A stretch of 64,000 nucleotides of DNA from assembly GCA_023159155.1 (NCBI GenBank), contig JAJNNX010000002.1, forward strand, positions 620,001-684,000, in the 5' to 3' direction. Positions within the stretch are counted from its first letter, which is position 1; each line of letters starts with the position of its first letter. The position numbers and the translations under genes were made by a program. This document shows, piece after piece, positions 43,213-55,494 of the stretch. Under the pieces are notes generated by a model. That model did not search any database. It was not told the DNA's origin and was given only the letters and a program-made list of their open reading frames with translations. The DNA is from Ustulina deusta (lineage: Eukaryota; Ascomycota; Sordariomycetes; Xylariales; Xylariaceae).

Positions 43213-46004
43213 TTATCTTCTAAGGAATGGGTCGTCTGGCTCTAGAGCAAACTCGTCAAAGACCGGGTTCATCGGTGGCATTTCCAAGCCGCCCCCACCG
43301 AAGACGCTTTGGTTTACCAAAGGATTTACACCGTTGAAAGGGCGAGGAAGACCTGGAAAAGGATGGAAGGGGAAATCCATCTGAAACTGAAAAGGATCTG
43401 CCGCTACCTGTGCTATTTGAGAACCTGGTTGAGGTATAGCTGGGCCCGGGTTTACCTGGGCCATATGACCGAGGCGTCTGGGGTCTTCATTTGGGCGTCT
43501 AACGTCGGCGTTTCTCTTTTTCGTTAGATATTCCACCTTATTTATGAGATGCTCCAAGCCCCGTGGACGAGGAGCTGGCATCGGTATCGCTTCACGGGAG
43601 CCAAAGACACCTGTTCGTAAGGGTGCAGGCCGCTCTATGTGTTTCCCTGCAACACGTGGAGTTAGTTATCACCATTTTGAACGTATTCTGGATGTGTTTC
43701 GGAACGTGGAAGTTCTAGGACAGTATGCAAGCCTGAAAACGAGCCTGTGCACTGTAACTGTCGGCAAATAGGAGGGAAATGACTTTTTGAGTTGCTTACT
43801 GGCCTTCTGAACTATATCCTCAGCTACTTTCACTAAGCCGTCTATTCTACCATTTGGGAGAGGGCCTTGATTCGGTTGGACAGCCCCACGCATCGCAAGA
43901 GCCGGGGGTAGTAGGTTATTGTTTCCTGCTGGTGTTAGCGAAGACGCTTTTAACACTTGGATAAAACCTACCAGCCCCATTAAGGTAATCCTGAATTTGC
44001 AATTCATTTGGCGCAATGTGAGCTGGGTTGCCCCCAAATCTCAGTCTTTGTCTATCAGCGAATGCCTGCCTGACATCACCCCAAGGTCTTTCAAAAAATG
44101 GTCGGTGGACAGGAACTCCCTTTTTGGTTTTATCCTCGCTTTGCTGGATATTCTTGGAGATCGGGATGTGCAGTGCTGCCTCGTCCTAAAATGCTATTAG
44201 AAATCACGTCTATCGCTTCATGAAAGATCAAGGCTAGAGTGGTAATATTGAATATCTGATAAGAGATTCAAACAAATAAGAAAAAGAAAGAAAGCAAGAA
44301 AGAAAGAAAAAAGGACAAAAAAAACTCTATGGCAACACTCTTACCACATCCGGATTTTCCTTCACGACTTTCTTCCGCATTTCTGCCTCTGCGATAGAAA
44401 CCTCCGCTTCGTATCGGTCCTCGGATTCGTCAAACAAGGGGCATTGCCCAGCCTTACCACCTCTCTTCAGGTCGTTGAAGTGTGAATAGTCCTTAATAGT
44501 CTTACGACAGACGTCGCATTGCAGGGTCCCGCATTTGGTACATCTTATCTTGTTGCAACCATCCTGCTTCACAAATGGATTTTGGCCTGTATGCGGGTCA
44601 GTATCAATCACTAACCAACGAGAGATCGAGCCTAGGCCTCACAATGATTACACCTCCTTATAAGGGCTTCAGACATAGCCTCTTCAAGGATATGCCGAGC
44701 GTCGAGGCCACGGTCAGCATCCGCTTCGGCACAGGTCTTAGGGATGTGAGTTTCTTTGCGGCAAAGGCGACAGCTGACTTGTAGGCAACGTGGATTATCG
44801 CAGCGGAATTCTCTGTCGACTTCAACGGGGGATATTCTGCAGCATATGGGCAAAATGGACATGTCTCAAGATTCTCAATACCAGCCATCCGAAGAACTGC
44901 CTCCTGTTCTATACGATCCAAGGCGACGGTTAATTTTTTATCCAAGAAAAGCGCCCTTTGCCCTCGCGAAAACCCGGCTGAACAACCATCTAGGGACATG
45001 CAGGTTAGCTCGTATTTGGCCATGCCTATTTGTGACTCGGCTTGAGATTTAAGACAATTCCGACAGAACCAATGCATAGTCTCGCCTTCGCATCGGACCA
45101 TGCGGTTGAGAGCACATTCTTCAAAACATATTCCGCATTCGCTCGTTTGTCCGTCGATCTGCGCTCGGAGATAGTTGCTCTTTTCCTCAGCCTCGGCTGC
45201 AATCTTAGCATCTTTCATTGCGCGAAGCTCTCTAGCAGCAGCAAATTCAGCGAACGCAGCTCGCTCCTCAGTCTTGTACACGCTCATATCAAGACTAGAG
45301 AGTCTGTCAGGCGTAAATTCATGTTTTGTCTTGCTCAAAGTCTTCTTCTCCTTCCAGGGCATGTTGGTATTATCCCGGTTGCGCAGTTTCTCATCCATCG
45401 CTGTATAGGTCTCGAAGACGGACATGTTGTTTTCGAGTAATAAATTTCGTATAGTCAACTGGGGTACCCGTGGGAAGTCCTGGCTTATTAGGATCCTAGC
45501 CAAGGCAGCATACTCGGGTGAGGCCTTGTTGGCTGCGTATTCGCGTGTAGCCATCTGGAGCTTGATAGAGCGCACAGATTCTGGATCACATCCTTCGCCT
45601 TCTTCGTCACTGTTGTGATCAGGATCGTGTCCCGGCTCATTACTCCCACCAACACGTTTCCGCTTTCGGGAGCGGAGCTCCGGGACCGGTTGGGTCGGAT
45701 AGTTTTCATTCCTTTCTTGCTTGTCTAGTATGGCAGAGATGACTGCATCAGATTTGTAGTTGTGCAGGAGAGTAAGCTGTGTAAGGTAATCTGGGCAGAT
45801 GTCCGGAAACACGAGGAGGATATCATTTTTACAAGATATTTCGTCGTGTTCGGGTTCCACTGGGATCGGACTGCTCCCATCTAGGTCAATGACATCAGGT
45901 TGTTTGCCGCCTTCTATTGATAGAGCAAGCCCGCCATAGCCTGGGAAATCCGAGCCATCGAAGCTAGGTGCACGACTGAAGTCGTGCGCTTCACCCCAGT
46001 TCAT
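43213..46004 (-). CDS. RNF216/TRIAD3-like RBR E3 ubiquitin ligase, frame broken by one base
   Basis: Five exons on the minus strand: 46004-44643, 44586-44345, 44185-43972, 43925-43800 and 43646-43213; all introns are GT..AG (one only 46 bp) and phases match if one base is added near 44829. The corrected product would be about 792 residues. RING1 is CGICFEECALNRMVRC..WFCRNC; the IBR includes CPFCPYAAEYPP and FRCDNPRCLQVSC..CRLC; the catalytic Rcat is CNHCQNPFVKQDGCNKIRC followed by KCGTLQCDVCRKTIKDYSHF, matching RNF216, which builds ubiquitin chains through a Cys thioester. The tail is Pro-rich. As sequenced, the five-G run at 44827-44831 shifts the frame between AAEYPP and VEVDREFRC, giving a 448-residue product that lacks most of the IBR and all of Rcat. 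Conservation on both sides of the shift suggests a homopolymer read error or a very recent mutation. Confidence 0.85.
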
Positions 46005-48430
46005 TGCTGCGTTTGTATTTGACTAATGCAACAAGCAGCCCAGTGGCGACAGGAAATCCAATTCTCGTAGCGGTTTGCGTGAGAGAAAAGTTGAGTTTGG
46101 CGACGAAGTCTAGAATGTGGGATTCAATTAGAGGCATGGATAAAAGGGTTGTGGCTCGAGCTGGAGAACACTGTATGAAGTATGGAATCAGGGACTCGCG
46201 GCTGGGAGAGAAACGTTGGCAAAAGAGAAGCCACGAGTGGTACATGCATTACATGTACCTATGTGAGAGGGTTCTGAATGATGAGACAAGCTTTATGGTA
46301 TAGAAGAGCTCGGTAGGTCGTAGTTGAGAGAAACCTTGATATGGCGGCCAATGACAGGAACGTTGGGTTTCTCAGTCTCCCCCACCTCCTCTGTCTCTCC
46401 TAGGAAAGTGGAAGCAAGGAAAAAGAAATATAAAAATCGGGAGAGATAGGGTTGGAATTGAATGTTTGGACGTTTGGGCCCCTTGCGAGCTTTGACCTGG
46501 CTCTACCAGCTGCTCCGTGTTGGCGGTTCGGTCCACCGATTGAATAGAACTTTTTTTTCCTTCTTGTTTGTTGCTTTTCAGGACACAATGCTAGCTAGGA
46601 CAAGACCCTGCAGCGTGCAATACATCACCTCAGTTGCAGTCGTGGTTAACTTCAAGGCTATTTATTCGTGCTGTGGCTGTCCCGCAGGGATTGGATCTGA
46701 GAGCGCTGGCTCGTGCTGGCAGCACAATGGGAAGTATCTAAGTCATGAATGGATGACCAGAGAATTCCCACTTACACGGTGACAGATTCAGTCTAGTGAC
46801 ACGATCGTGACCTGTTGAGATTTGTGTCTGAAGAGCAGCCCATTTCACCGAAGCTATATTCGGCAAGACAAGGGTACGCAGGCAAAGATGCGCAATGATG
46901 CAGGGCTAAGCCTCAAGGGTCAAACAACAGGTGTTGAATGCGCCGTGGAAAAGAAGATTAGATTAAATATGATATGACTGCTGAAAGAAGACAAGGGAAG
47001 AGGAAGAAGAAGAAGAAGAAGAAGATGCTGCTGCAGTAATCGGAGAGCGGAGAGGAGAGTGGCAGCAATTGGCGTCGACTAAGACTAGGTACCTAAGCGT
47101 CTTAAGCAGATGCAGATTGCTGCAGATTGCTGGTGTGGCCTCCGAAGTAAAGTCAGGCTGGTTCAATTGAACCTTTCGGTTGGTGAAGTACCAATGTAGG
47201 TAGTAGGTACTTGGTTTACTGCTACCGTATGTCACACAGCCAAAGACGATTACTTAGGCACTGTAAGGTTGCTGCGGCGCAAACCGTCAATGTTAAGAGC
47301 AACTGGGAATCATACACGCAAGTCCCTAAGATGTACCGACTGACGCTCCTGGAGACGTAAGTTCAATAGATTAGGTAGATAGACTGAAAACCTTCCGAGG
47401 GCTACATGTATGTAAGGTTGAACGGCTGAAAGAACTATGCCGGCCGGCAGGTGAAGTGCTATCTATAGTAGAGTTCTCGCCGTAGCGGCTACATATAGAC
47501 ATGTACTTACATGTGCCACACTACCTGCCTGGTACATGTAGATGTCTTACTCTCATTGGATTTATGTCGCGTACATGTACATATTTCAGTAGCTGTGCAC
47601 CTTGTCGCAATGGACATTGAATTCTAGGTAGGTTTCTCCAGTAACCAATCTTGCGAACAAACTTCTGTCCCAGTTCTGTTGCTGGCCGAGTTCGAATGCC
47701 TCTCTGGGTAACATAATATATTGAGGTTTTATGATCATAGATGCATGTGATTGGTTGAGCGAGTCCTTGTAAGGAGGTCATTGTTGTTCTCTGGCACCAT
47801 ACCTATTCGATATATCCATTTGCGCCTCAGCTTCTACCCCGCCTGTTCAGGTAGCACACAAGTATACAGGTTGATCGCAAAACCTGTCCGCCTTGTTGCC
47901 TGGAATTGTCCGCATGCAAAGACAACCTTATGCACAACAACACCAATGTCTTTAGCTTGCAGTTTGGCACCAACTTGATCTACCGGTAGCCTCTATGTTT
48001 ACCGATATACATTCATATAGATGTATACTATGGCAGTACGGTTGCTACCTTTCATTTATACACTTGTTTGTACTATTATATCAACCAACCACAGATAAAT
48101 GACCACTATTGGTATTGCTATTCCGATGATTGCATGTTTACTGCTCAGCCATGAGATCCTAACTGAGCATTTTACAATCGGTAGCTGAGTGAGGAGCCTC
48201 AATACACTGACATGAGAGTGGATAGGAGAGATCAGAGCTAATTTCATACCCGTACCGCCAATTCTAAGGGCAAGTTGACGTACAAAATGGGAGACGGGTG
48301 CCAGGACATTGATTACAAGAACCGCTTATCATCTCCGTGGACAGCTCTTTTGTTGAGATGCCTGTAAGAGGATTGGCAATGTGTTGTCTTTGGTTGGCTC
48401 GGGGACAAAAAGCAGGCGAACCAGTTAATC
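46005..48430. other. Long gene-free stretch with a GAA microsatellite
   Basis: About 2.4 kb. A GAA repeat runs about 47002-47024, followed by CTGCTGC. Motif-family copies occur at about 47085-47097, 47193-47210 and 47371. Short frames, for example 47521-47781 minus and 47751-47978 plus, are Cys-containing but match nothing I know. The first ~300 bases form the RBR gene's promoter. Confidence 0.4.
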
Positions 48431-48921
48431 TCATCTGCCTTTGGCGAATTTCTCGTGCCATTTTCCCTTTGTAACTGGGATGGGCTTGTCGGCGGACTCG
48501 GGAACTAGTTCGATGGTATCATGGATAGTGGAGACGGCCTTAAGACCTGACTGGGGTATCTGGGCTGATGTGACGGTCATATCGCTAGATTTGAGCAGGA
48601 TCAAGGCATTCGACGTGTTTTTCTGACGGAGTCCCCAGGACTGCGAGCCACATCTAAGGATAGCCGAGGTGGTCGACGATTCGAGCTTCAGCCTAATTCC
48701 GAACCACAGTTATAGTTAGAAGACGTCCAGAGTGTGTGTCGAAAGGGGTCGGCGTGTACTGACTCTGGTGGGGTTGCTGATTCGAGGGCTTCGAGGAGCT
48801 CAGGTGGTAGCTCTATCAATCTGTAACCAATGCCGTTGGGCGCGTGGATTACAGGAATGCCAGAGTCATTTTGACTTAGCATCTTAGGTATTACTTCGAA
48901 TTTCAACGGCGTGTAACGCAA
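48431..48921 (-). CDS. dcc1: Sister chromatid cohesion protein Dcc1 homologue
   Basis: Two exons, 48921-48760 and 48685-48431, split by a 74 bp intron (GTACAC donor, CTGAAG acceptor, CTAACTATAAC branch region), give 138 residues. The family blocks are GYRLIELPPELLEALES in exon 1, then after the splice LESSTTSAILRCGSQSWGLR, QKNTSNALILLKSS, STIHDTIELVPES and the C-terminal KGKWHEKFAKGR. These match the short Dcc1 proteins of filamentous ascomycetes. In yeast, Dcc1 with Ctf8 and Ctf18 forms the alternative clamp loader that acts on PCNA at forks and supports cohesion. The fungal form lacks the long winged-helix C terminus of human DSCC1. It faces the RhoGEF gene across a 950 bp divergent promoter. 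Confidence 0.83.
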
Positions 48922-49874
48922 GAAGTCAAATCAGATGGTGCTAATCTTGATAGTTGGTCGTAAACAAGCTGTGACAGTGCTGCTGCTGTAACATGCCTAC
49001 AGGAGCAGGATAGGTTGTGTGCAGTAGGTAGGTAGGTACTCTAGTCTAGTACCTAAGTGTAGATGGTAGTACCTACACTACCGAAGGTATGTAGGAGAGA
49101 ACATGCACATGCATGTGCAGAGAGGAAGAGATACCGACGATGATAGCAGTAAGTATACACTACCGACTGTAATGGAGTGTAATGTGTATGTTTGTGTCAT
49201 AGGTGGGGCAGCCATAAGGTATCTTGATACTTAAGGTATGGTGTGGGGGCAACCACCCCACTTTTCTGCATGTTTATGCATATAACGCGACTTGCGCGTG
49301 CTGCCCAAAAATCAAAAATAATACCCGGCCTGGTGAAACGGGTCCCGCCTGGCCTGGTCTTGGACATCTATACACTGCCTATTCTAATCCATCCTAGTCC
49401 ACCGCCTCGTTCTACTATTGGCAGCATCGCACAGTATAGGGCTATCTATCTATATCGCTTCGTCTAACGCCCAGCTTTTCCGAATTTCTTATTTGAAGAA
49501 TTTTGGATTGTGGCTGGGTTGCATCTCCAGCTGTGAAGGTGTGTTGCAAGTTTGTTTATGTTGATCCATCTCAAAAGTAAACAAACCGCGGCACATCTCA
49601 CACTACACCACGCGCCCAGCACCATCCCGGCATCCAGCATTGGGCGCCGATCGGGTTCTATCTAGCGCCCCAGCCCACATCCCACATCGCATAAGCCGCA
49701 CTTGTTTACTGCTGCGAAGAACGGTCGTGGAGGGCGTGTGCGACATTCCATTTCTCGCCAACCACCTCGCTCGACTCGACTCGGTCACCCGCCAGCTTCT
49801 CGAGGCGTGTCATCGTCTCCTCACACTCGTTTACATTCTACCCAATCGATCCACCATGACCCATTAGAGCGACC
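48922..49874. other. Divergent promoter region
   Basis: Upstream of both dcc1 (minus) and the RhoGEF gene (plus). A motif-family cluster with the inverted pair AGGTACT / AGTACCT lies at 49025-49055, with more copies to 49090. The final ~250 bases are C-rich leader. No coding is recognised. Confidence 0.45.
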
Positions 49875-52800
49875 ATGGTCCGCGTTACCGAGGAGCTGGC
49901 CTTGTCGCCAGATCATGTCACTCTTTACCAGGCCACCGACCCGCTGCTCGGCCATCTTCCCATCCTAATCTTCCACGGTCCTTCCACCACCGCCAACTAT
50001 ACCTTCAACAGCTCGAGAGTCCAGGTCCACATCTACACTCCAGCAGGCTTTCAGTCCTTTCCACGGCTTACCATATCGCCAAATTCCCCCTTCTACAATG
50101 TTGTCCACCACCTACCCCGCGAATTCCAAGGCGACGAGGTATACCGTGCTCTCGCTTTTGGCCTATCCAAGTACTTCCATGAACTACCGGAGCCCGTCAA
50201 GAGCTATATCAAGCTGCAATATCCGACGACAAGAGGGCGCCGACCTGGATCTTCTCCGGCTCTCTTCAGCGATCAGCACGCCGCCGATATCGCGAAATCA
50301 ATGGTGCGCGCCGAGAATACCGTTGATGTGATACAGAAACTTCAAACGGCTTTACAGACCCAACATGTCAGCAACGTCGATATTGACCTTGTTTTACCTC
50401 CTGGCTCTATTATGCCCTTGCCTGCAGACTTCGAGGAAGTACTCGAGGATGAAGACGATATTTTGGATCCTACTTTGCGACAGTACGGAATGTACACACC
50501 ATTGGTTAGGCTCTTTGGCGAGCCTATATTCTTGCCAACGACGCGATTGCGACGTGCCCCTTCTAAGCCCAGTGCGCTTAACCGGACAAAATCGTTCTCC
50601 AAAGACCAGAAATTGGAGTTGAGGCGTAAGATGGCCGAATTAGTGGAAACCGAAGAACGATATGTCGCGAAACTAGACGAATTGGTGAAACATGTCGCTA
50701 GCGAGTATCGACAAAAAGCCAGCGACCGGCAACCGAATAGCTTTAGCCCTTCGGCAAAAGACGTGGAGAGGCTGTTTCCCAGATCATCTGACCAGATTCT
50801 CCAAATCAATACCGATTTTATGCAAGAGCTGCGCAAAGTCCTAGACGATACGGAGGAAGGCGCACAAAAGGACGCAGAGTCGGGTATTTCATCATCCAGA
50901 GTAGGCGTCTCAGGGAGCTTGTCAGGGAAGACAAAGGATGCGAGCGGCGCCGTGGCGATGGCGAGGGTCATGCTGGAATGGTTTCCCAAATTCACCGACT
51001 GCTACCAAGACTACATACGAGCAAGTCAGAATTTTCCGCAACTCATTACCTCATTTGTCAACCAGCAGTCAACCTTTACCGACAGGGTTGCACTCACCGG
51101 GGAACAGCATCTTCGCTCTACAGTAATCGAACCTGTTCAGCGCCTCCCACGCTACAGCTTGATGATAGACCAAATTGTTGGCTGTTTGCCAATCACACAC
51201 CCCGCACTCCAGCTGATGCTAAAAGCTCGAGACATCATCGCAAACATATGCTCAATGGATGATCCGCTGGCGGATAAGCCACATGTGAGCACACGACTCC
51301 GAAACATGATTGAAAGCTGGCCTACCGATCTCGACCCGCGGGGCCGCCTGATTGCTGCCGCCGATTTCTCAGAGATACCCGCTCCTTACCAAGCCACAAA
51401 TACAACAGAAACCGAGCCAGATGAGCGAGCGGGCATGTTCCTTGTATTCTCTGATTATATAGTCATTGTGAAAAAACTCTATGGTATTCATATGACAGCA
51501 CGCGATCTTCTGCGTGAGATTGACAAACCATCGGCGGCCGGCTTACTGGCGTCTATGACGAATGCTGCCGGTGGACCTGGCTCATACGATCTGGCCTTTG
51601 CGGGATGGCACGAACTTGCGGATATCAGATTCACCGAGTCGGCTGATGGTCGCATGACATGGATGACATCTGCGAAGGAGATGAAGGGTGCTCATGCCGG
51701 AGATTTTGTCACGAATACAGCTATTACTTCGAGGTGTTTCGTACTACAGGAATCGTATGAAGGCAAGTCCGCAAAATGGAGCGAGGACATTGTGAAGGCA
51801 AGAATAGAAAATAGGTTTCCAGAGAAAGAGCGCGAAGACCCTTCCTGGACTCTGAGGTCCGTGCGGATGCCCGACACTGGACTAGGCCTGTTTGCAGCCG
51901 TGTTTCAGGAAGGCCTCGACCAGCTTACAGAAGGGCGCAAAGAGCCAGCCCCTATTCGCATCGTCGTCGACCACGAAAAAGGCACTAAGGGATCCCCTGT
52001 AGGTCATTACGGTGTAGAGATTTGCTCCGATGTTAAGACCGGGGATCTGAAAAAAGTGGTTATGATCACAGTCGGGCTGCATGGAAAACGCGCTACCGAC
52101 GAAGTTGCCCCGGAAGATTTCTTGCCAACACTTTCTAGGAGAAGTAAGACCAGATATAATAAGTAACACTTTTTTGACTGATAACTAACATAGTCGCAGT
52201 TATCCAGTTCCTCAGCACGCAATTCAATGTTGCAAATCCAGGCCTAACTCCTGCATTGGTGTCTTTCAACACCAAGATTCTTCGTGGATTAAGTGTTTCA
52301 AATAGGGCCGAGAAGACAAAATCATTCTTAGGCTCGTCTCCCGTCAAATATCTATCAAGCTTCCTCAGTGGATCGAGTTTTTCGGATGCGGCCAGTGGCC
52401 CCAAATTCCAGCGAACATTGACAGGGGAAAGTTCAAGCCTCAGCTCGACTTTCCTTCCAGGACAGGTCAGCCGTTCAAACAGCACTCGTGATGCTGCCTC
52501 TCTGTATGGTTCAGTTAAAAGCAGAGACGGCATTCGAGCTGGCCCCGACGACGAAAAACCTGAGAACCCAATCTTCAGGCTAGAGCAAACTTTTACAGGC
52601 TACATGGCTAGTCTACTTGAGCGCAAAGGAAGCTTCGTGGGCCGAACATTACTGAACAGATCTGCTGTAGATGAGCTCTCTGTGAACGACCTATACAATA
52701 AGCTTATCGAGAACCCATTCGACATTGAAACTGCCCAAGATGTAACTGCCGATATCGTCTTCGTGGCTTTCGAAAAATTTGTTCGCATTGCCTGGCGGAA

Positions 52801-54499
52801 TCAGATGGGGCCGATAATCACAACCAAAGCTCTCGATGCACTACAAGCACGAGCTTCCAAGAGGCTGCCGGGTGACTTTGCCGACTTCGTTCACTTCCTT
52901 TTCGCCGACATGGCACCTCAGAATCGTAGAGCATTCACAGCTCTTATCAAGCTTTTGGCTGAATTACTTGACGGATGTGGAAATGATAGTGACAGGGGTG
53001 GCTTAACACTCGCGTTTGCCGAAGTCCTTGTTGACAACGACAATGCTCCCCACTACATTAATCTGCTTGATAGGCTCGTTGAAGATTGCGACCGGATTTT
53101 TGAGGATGGATCAGGGGGTTTCAATTTCAACATGGGTGCGGGCGGGTCAGTGTTTGAATTGATGAGTTCGACAACCCGTGGTGGGAAATCTCACACGGGC
53201 TCGATAACATCAAGCACGTCTTCTTTACGGAAGAAGTTCGGTTTTGATAGTTTGTTGACGCGTCAAAACAGCAAGGCCGATTCAGATTCCCGGCCTTCTG
53301 TCTGGCGTAACTTGAGCAAGCATGCCAGGCACCCGGCAACTGGAGAGTCGTCTAGCCTCTCAAGAGGTTCTGTAATCCGGACAAACTCTGTGGATGTTGG
53401 CATATCATCGGGAACCAACCGATTGCGACGGCCAGGGTCAAGAGAACGGCCACTTATTGCCGGGGCGTTTAATGAAACTTTCAGTCGTCCAACAAGTTCG
53501 CAGAAACTTGAGACGATTGGTGAGCCAGGCGACGACGAAATTGCAATTAAGGCACCTAGGAGGAAACGTCGCAGCTCGTTATCGGATCTCAAGAGTCTCA
53601 TGGAAGCCACAAGGCTTGATGATGAGCTGCCAGTACAGCCGCTATCACATATGAAGGAAACTTCCGAGAAGTTCAACTCGACACCGCGTGTTCCGTCACC
53701 ATCGAAAATACCTGTTAGCCCGAATACACGCCAATCTTCCAATAGCCCTGCTTTCCGCTCGTCTAGGCAAAAAGAGAATATCGAGGACACGTTCAAATCG
53801 GTTTCTCCACCAAATCATTTGCCTAGAAAGGTACCTCCGAAGATGCTATCGACTTCTAATATCCCTACGTTGAAGCCATCTCGGGATCTAGCAGCAGACC
53901 TAGCTGAGCCTCCCACACGGCCTACGACGAGTCCAACGAAGACGTCGGGAAAGCTACGGTTACAATCACCACAGAAATTACGAGAGCGCCTTCAAGTGGA
54001 GAAGCAAGCTGTGGAAGAGGTTGATGCTGATCTGCGGTCTGAATTATCCAAAATCTCTGCGGACATGGCCAGGGTTAATTCCAACCTCCCGCGCAGCGGA
54101 ACGATCGACATCAAGAAACTCTCATCCAGTGTACAAGCACTTGAAGAGCGTCTGCCTAGTATCCTAGGGCAGCTCACAAGCCGCCAGGATCAACTGCAAA
54201 AAGATATAGAGAATACCCTCAAGGCCAGCGAAGGCAAGGTGAAGGCCATCGATCAGCTCTACAAGGAGACGATGGCCGAAAATGAGCTACTGTATGAGAA
54301 ATTCAATAGCGAGCTCGGCAAGATCGTTAGAGCTCTCAAGGGCAAGGGACGTGAAGAAAAAGAAGAACTCATGGGTTGCATAAAGGATAGGAGTGAGGAG
54401 ACGGCACGCCTAAAGAAGGACAATGCCCGTCTCAAGAGAGAGATGATCAGCCTTCGCGCTTTAATCAAAGGCGGTGGCGCAGTCGCAGGCGACGCCTAG
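49875..54499 (+). CDS. Large Rho guanine-nucleotide exchange factor with a RhoGAP-like region
   Basis: Two exons, 49875-52143 and 52194 (or 52200)-54499, give about 1524 residues; the start is in a GACCATGG context. A DH domain lies at about residues 248-465: RRKMAELVETEERYVAKLDEL, VMLEWFPKFTDCYQDYIRAS and the helix LRSTVIEPVQRLPRYSLMID, the hallmark 'P-x-Q-R-hxRY' segment. Next comes a PH-like stretch (AGMFLVFSDYIVIVKK, about 515-640). In exon 2, residues about 880-1040 (LNRSAVDELSVNDLYNKL, MAPQNRRAFTALIKLLAELL, DRGGLTLAFAEVLV) resemble a RhoGAP fold with a candidate Arg finger in LNRSA. A Ser/Pro-rich linker and a coiled coil (about 1350-1515) end the protein. It should act on a Rho/Cdc42 GTPase in polarity or septation; the GAP-like activity is inference. 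The acceptor TAGTCGCAG offers two sites six bases apart. Confidence 0.82.
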
Positions 54500-55494
54500 A
54501 GAGAGGACGCCCGCGAGTCGGCGTTGGCGTTATGGACTGAGGGGGTCTTGGGGCTTGGAAGACTGGCGTTCTGGTTGTTTTAGGCGCGGGATTGGAACGC
54601 CAAAATCATCGGTGTTGGAATCAGCCGCCGGCTCACGAGTACGAAGTTGAACTTGAACATGATTATGAACAGAGTGCAAAGACTCGCAGTCGTCGGCGTT
54701 GATGTGTACAACATTGTCGGGAAGATTATTTGTACATAGGCTTTTCGGGGACGGATCGCCCTTGATGCGCGGTCACTGGCACCCATCAGTTTCTGTGGTG
54801 GTAGAACACTGCTGGCGGCCATAAGTTCGACTGCACCACATTGCCTGTCTAGATAGATAATGCCCCTAACGAATGATGGATATTCTATTGGCTGGCTGAG
54901 TCGCGGTATTCACTGGCTACGAGATATGAAAATAAAATCACATAGACCTTTCAAATCCGTTTTTTATGATTGTTCTCTGCCTCTACTGTTTCTAGCCATA
55001 AATACCTAGTTAGAACAGGGATTTACGAGAATGATCTGAATCTGAATCGGTTTGCTTTCTTTTTCTTTTTTTAGACTTATATCCATCCACATATATTAGC
55101 CGTGTAATGCAGCATCAGCCCGCAATCGTTCTCTACGCGGACGCTTTCTACCTGCTGCTTCATACCATAATGCAAATAAACACTTTGGCACCAAAGTCGG
55201 ACAACCTCCCCTGGCTTCTAATATTTGCTACTATGTCCTCGCACCAAGTTTCCCTTATGGTATACAACCAGACGCTGCCTACGAATATCCACCACCTTAA
55301 GAAAATGGTGGCGGATTCAGTTATTCCCACCGACCTCTCTATTTCCTTCTTCCGTTCTCCTCTAGTAACCTTGCACGATTACCCATTCTCCTGCGATAAT
55401 TCTGTGTTAGTATTGGGGCTCAACAAATTAAACCCCGTAGATCCAGCGAAAAGATAAGAGGTGCTCCATGAGAACCATATCTGCCCTGAACTTC
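54500..55494. other. Intergenic between convergent genes
   Basis: RhoGEF (plus) and importin (minus) converge here. The small ORFs at 54580-54822 minus and 55107-55457 plus look like chance. T-rich tracts near 55055-55072 fit 3' end signals. No RNA gene was recognised. Confidence 0.4.

Noticed and set aside
47680..47710. GAGTTCGAATGC resembling a tRNA B box
   Set aside because: No matching A box at the right distance and no acceptor-stem pairing; likely chance.
47751..47978. Short Cys-containing frame that might suggest a small secreted effector
   Set aside because: No signal peptide, no consistent LysM or other spacing, and frames switch within it; composition alone is not enough.
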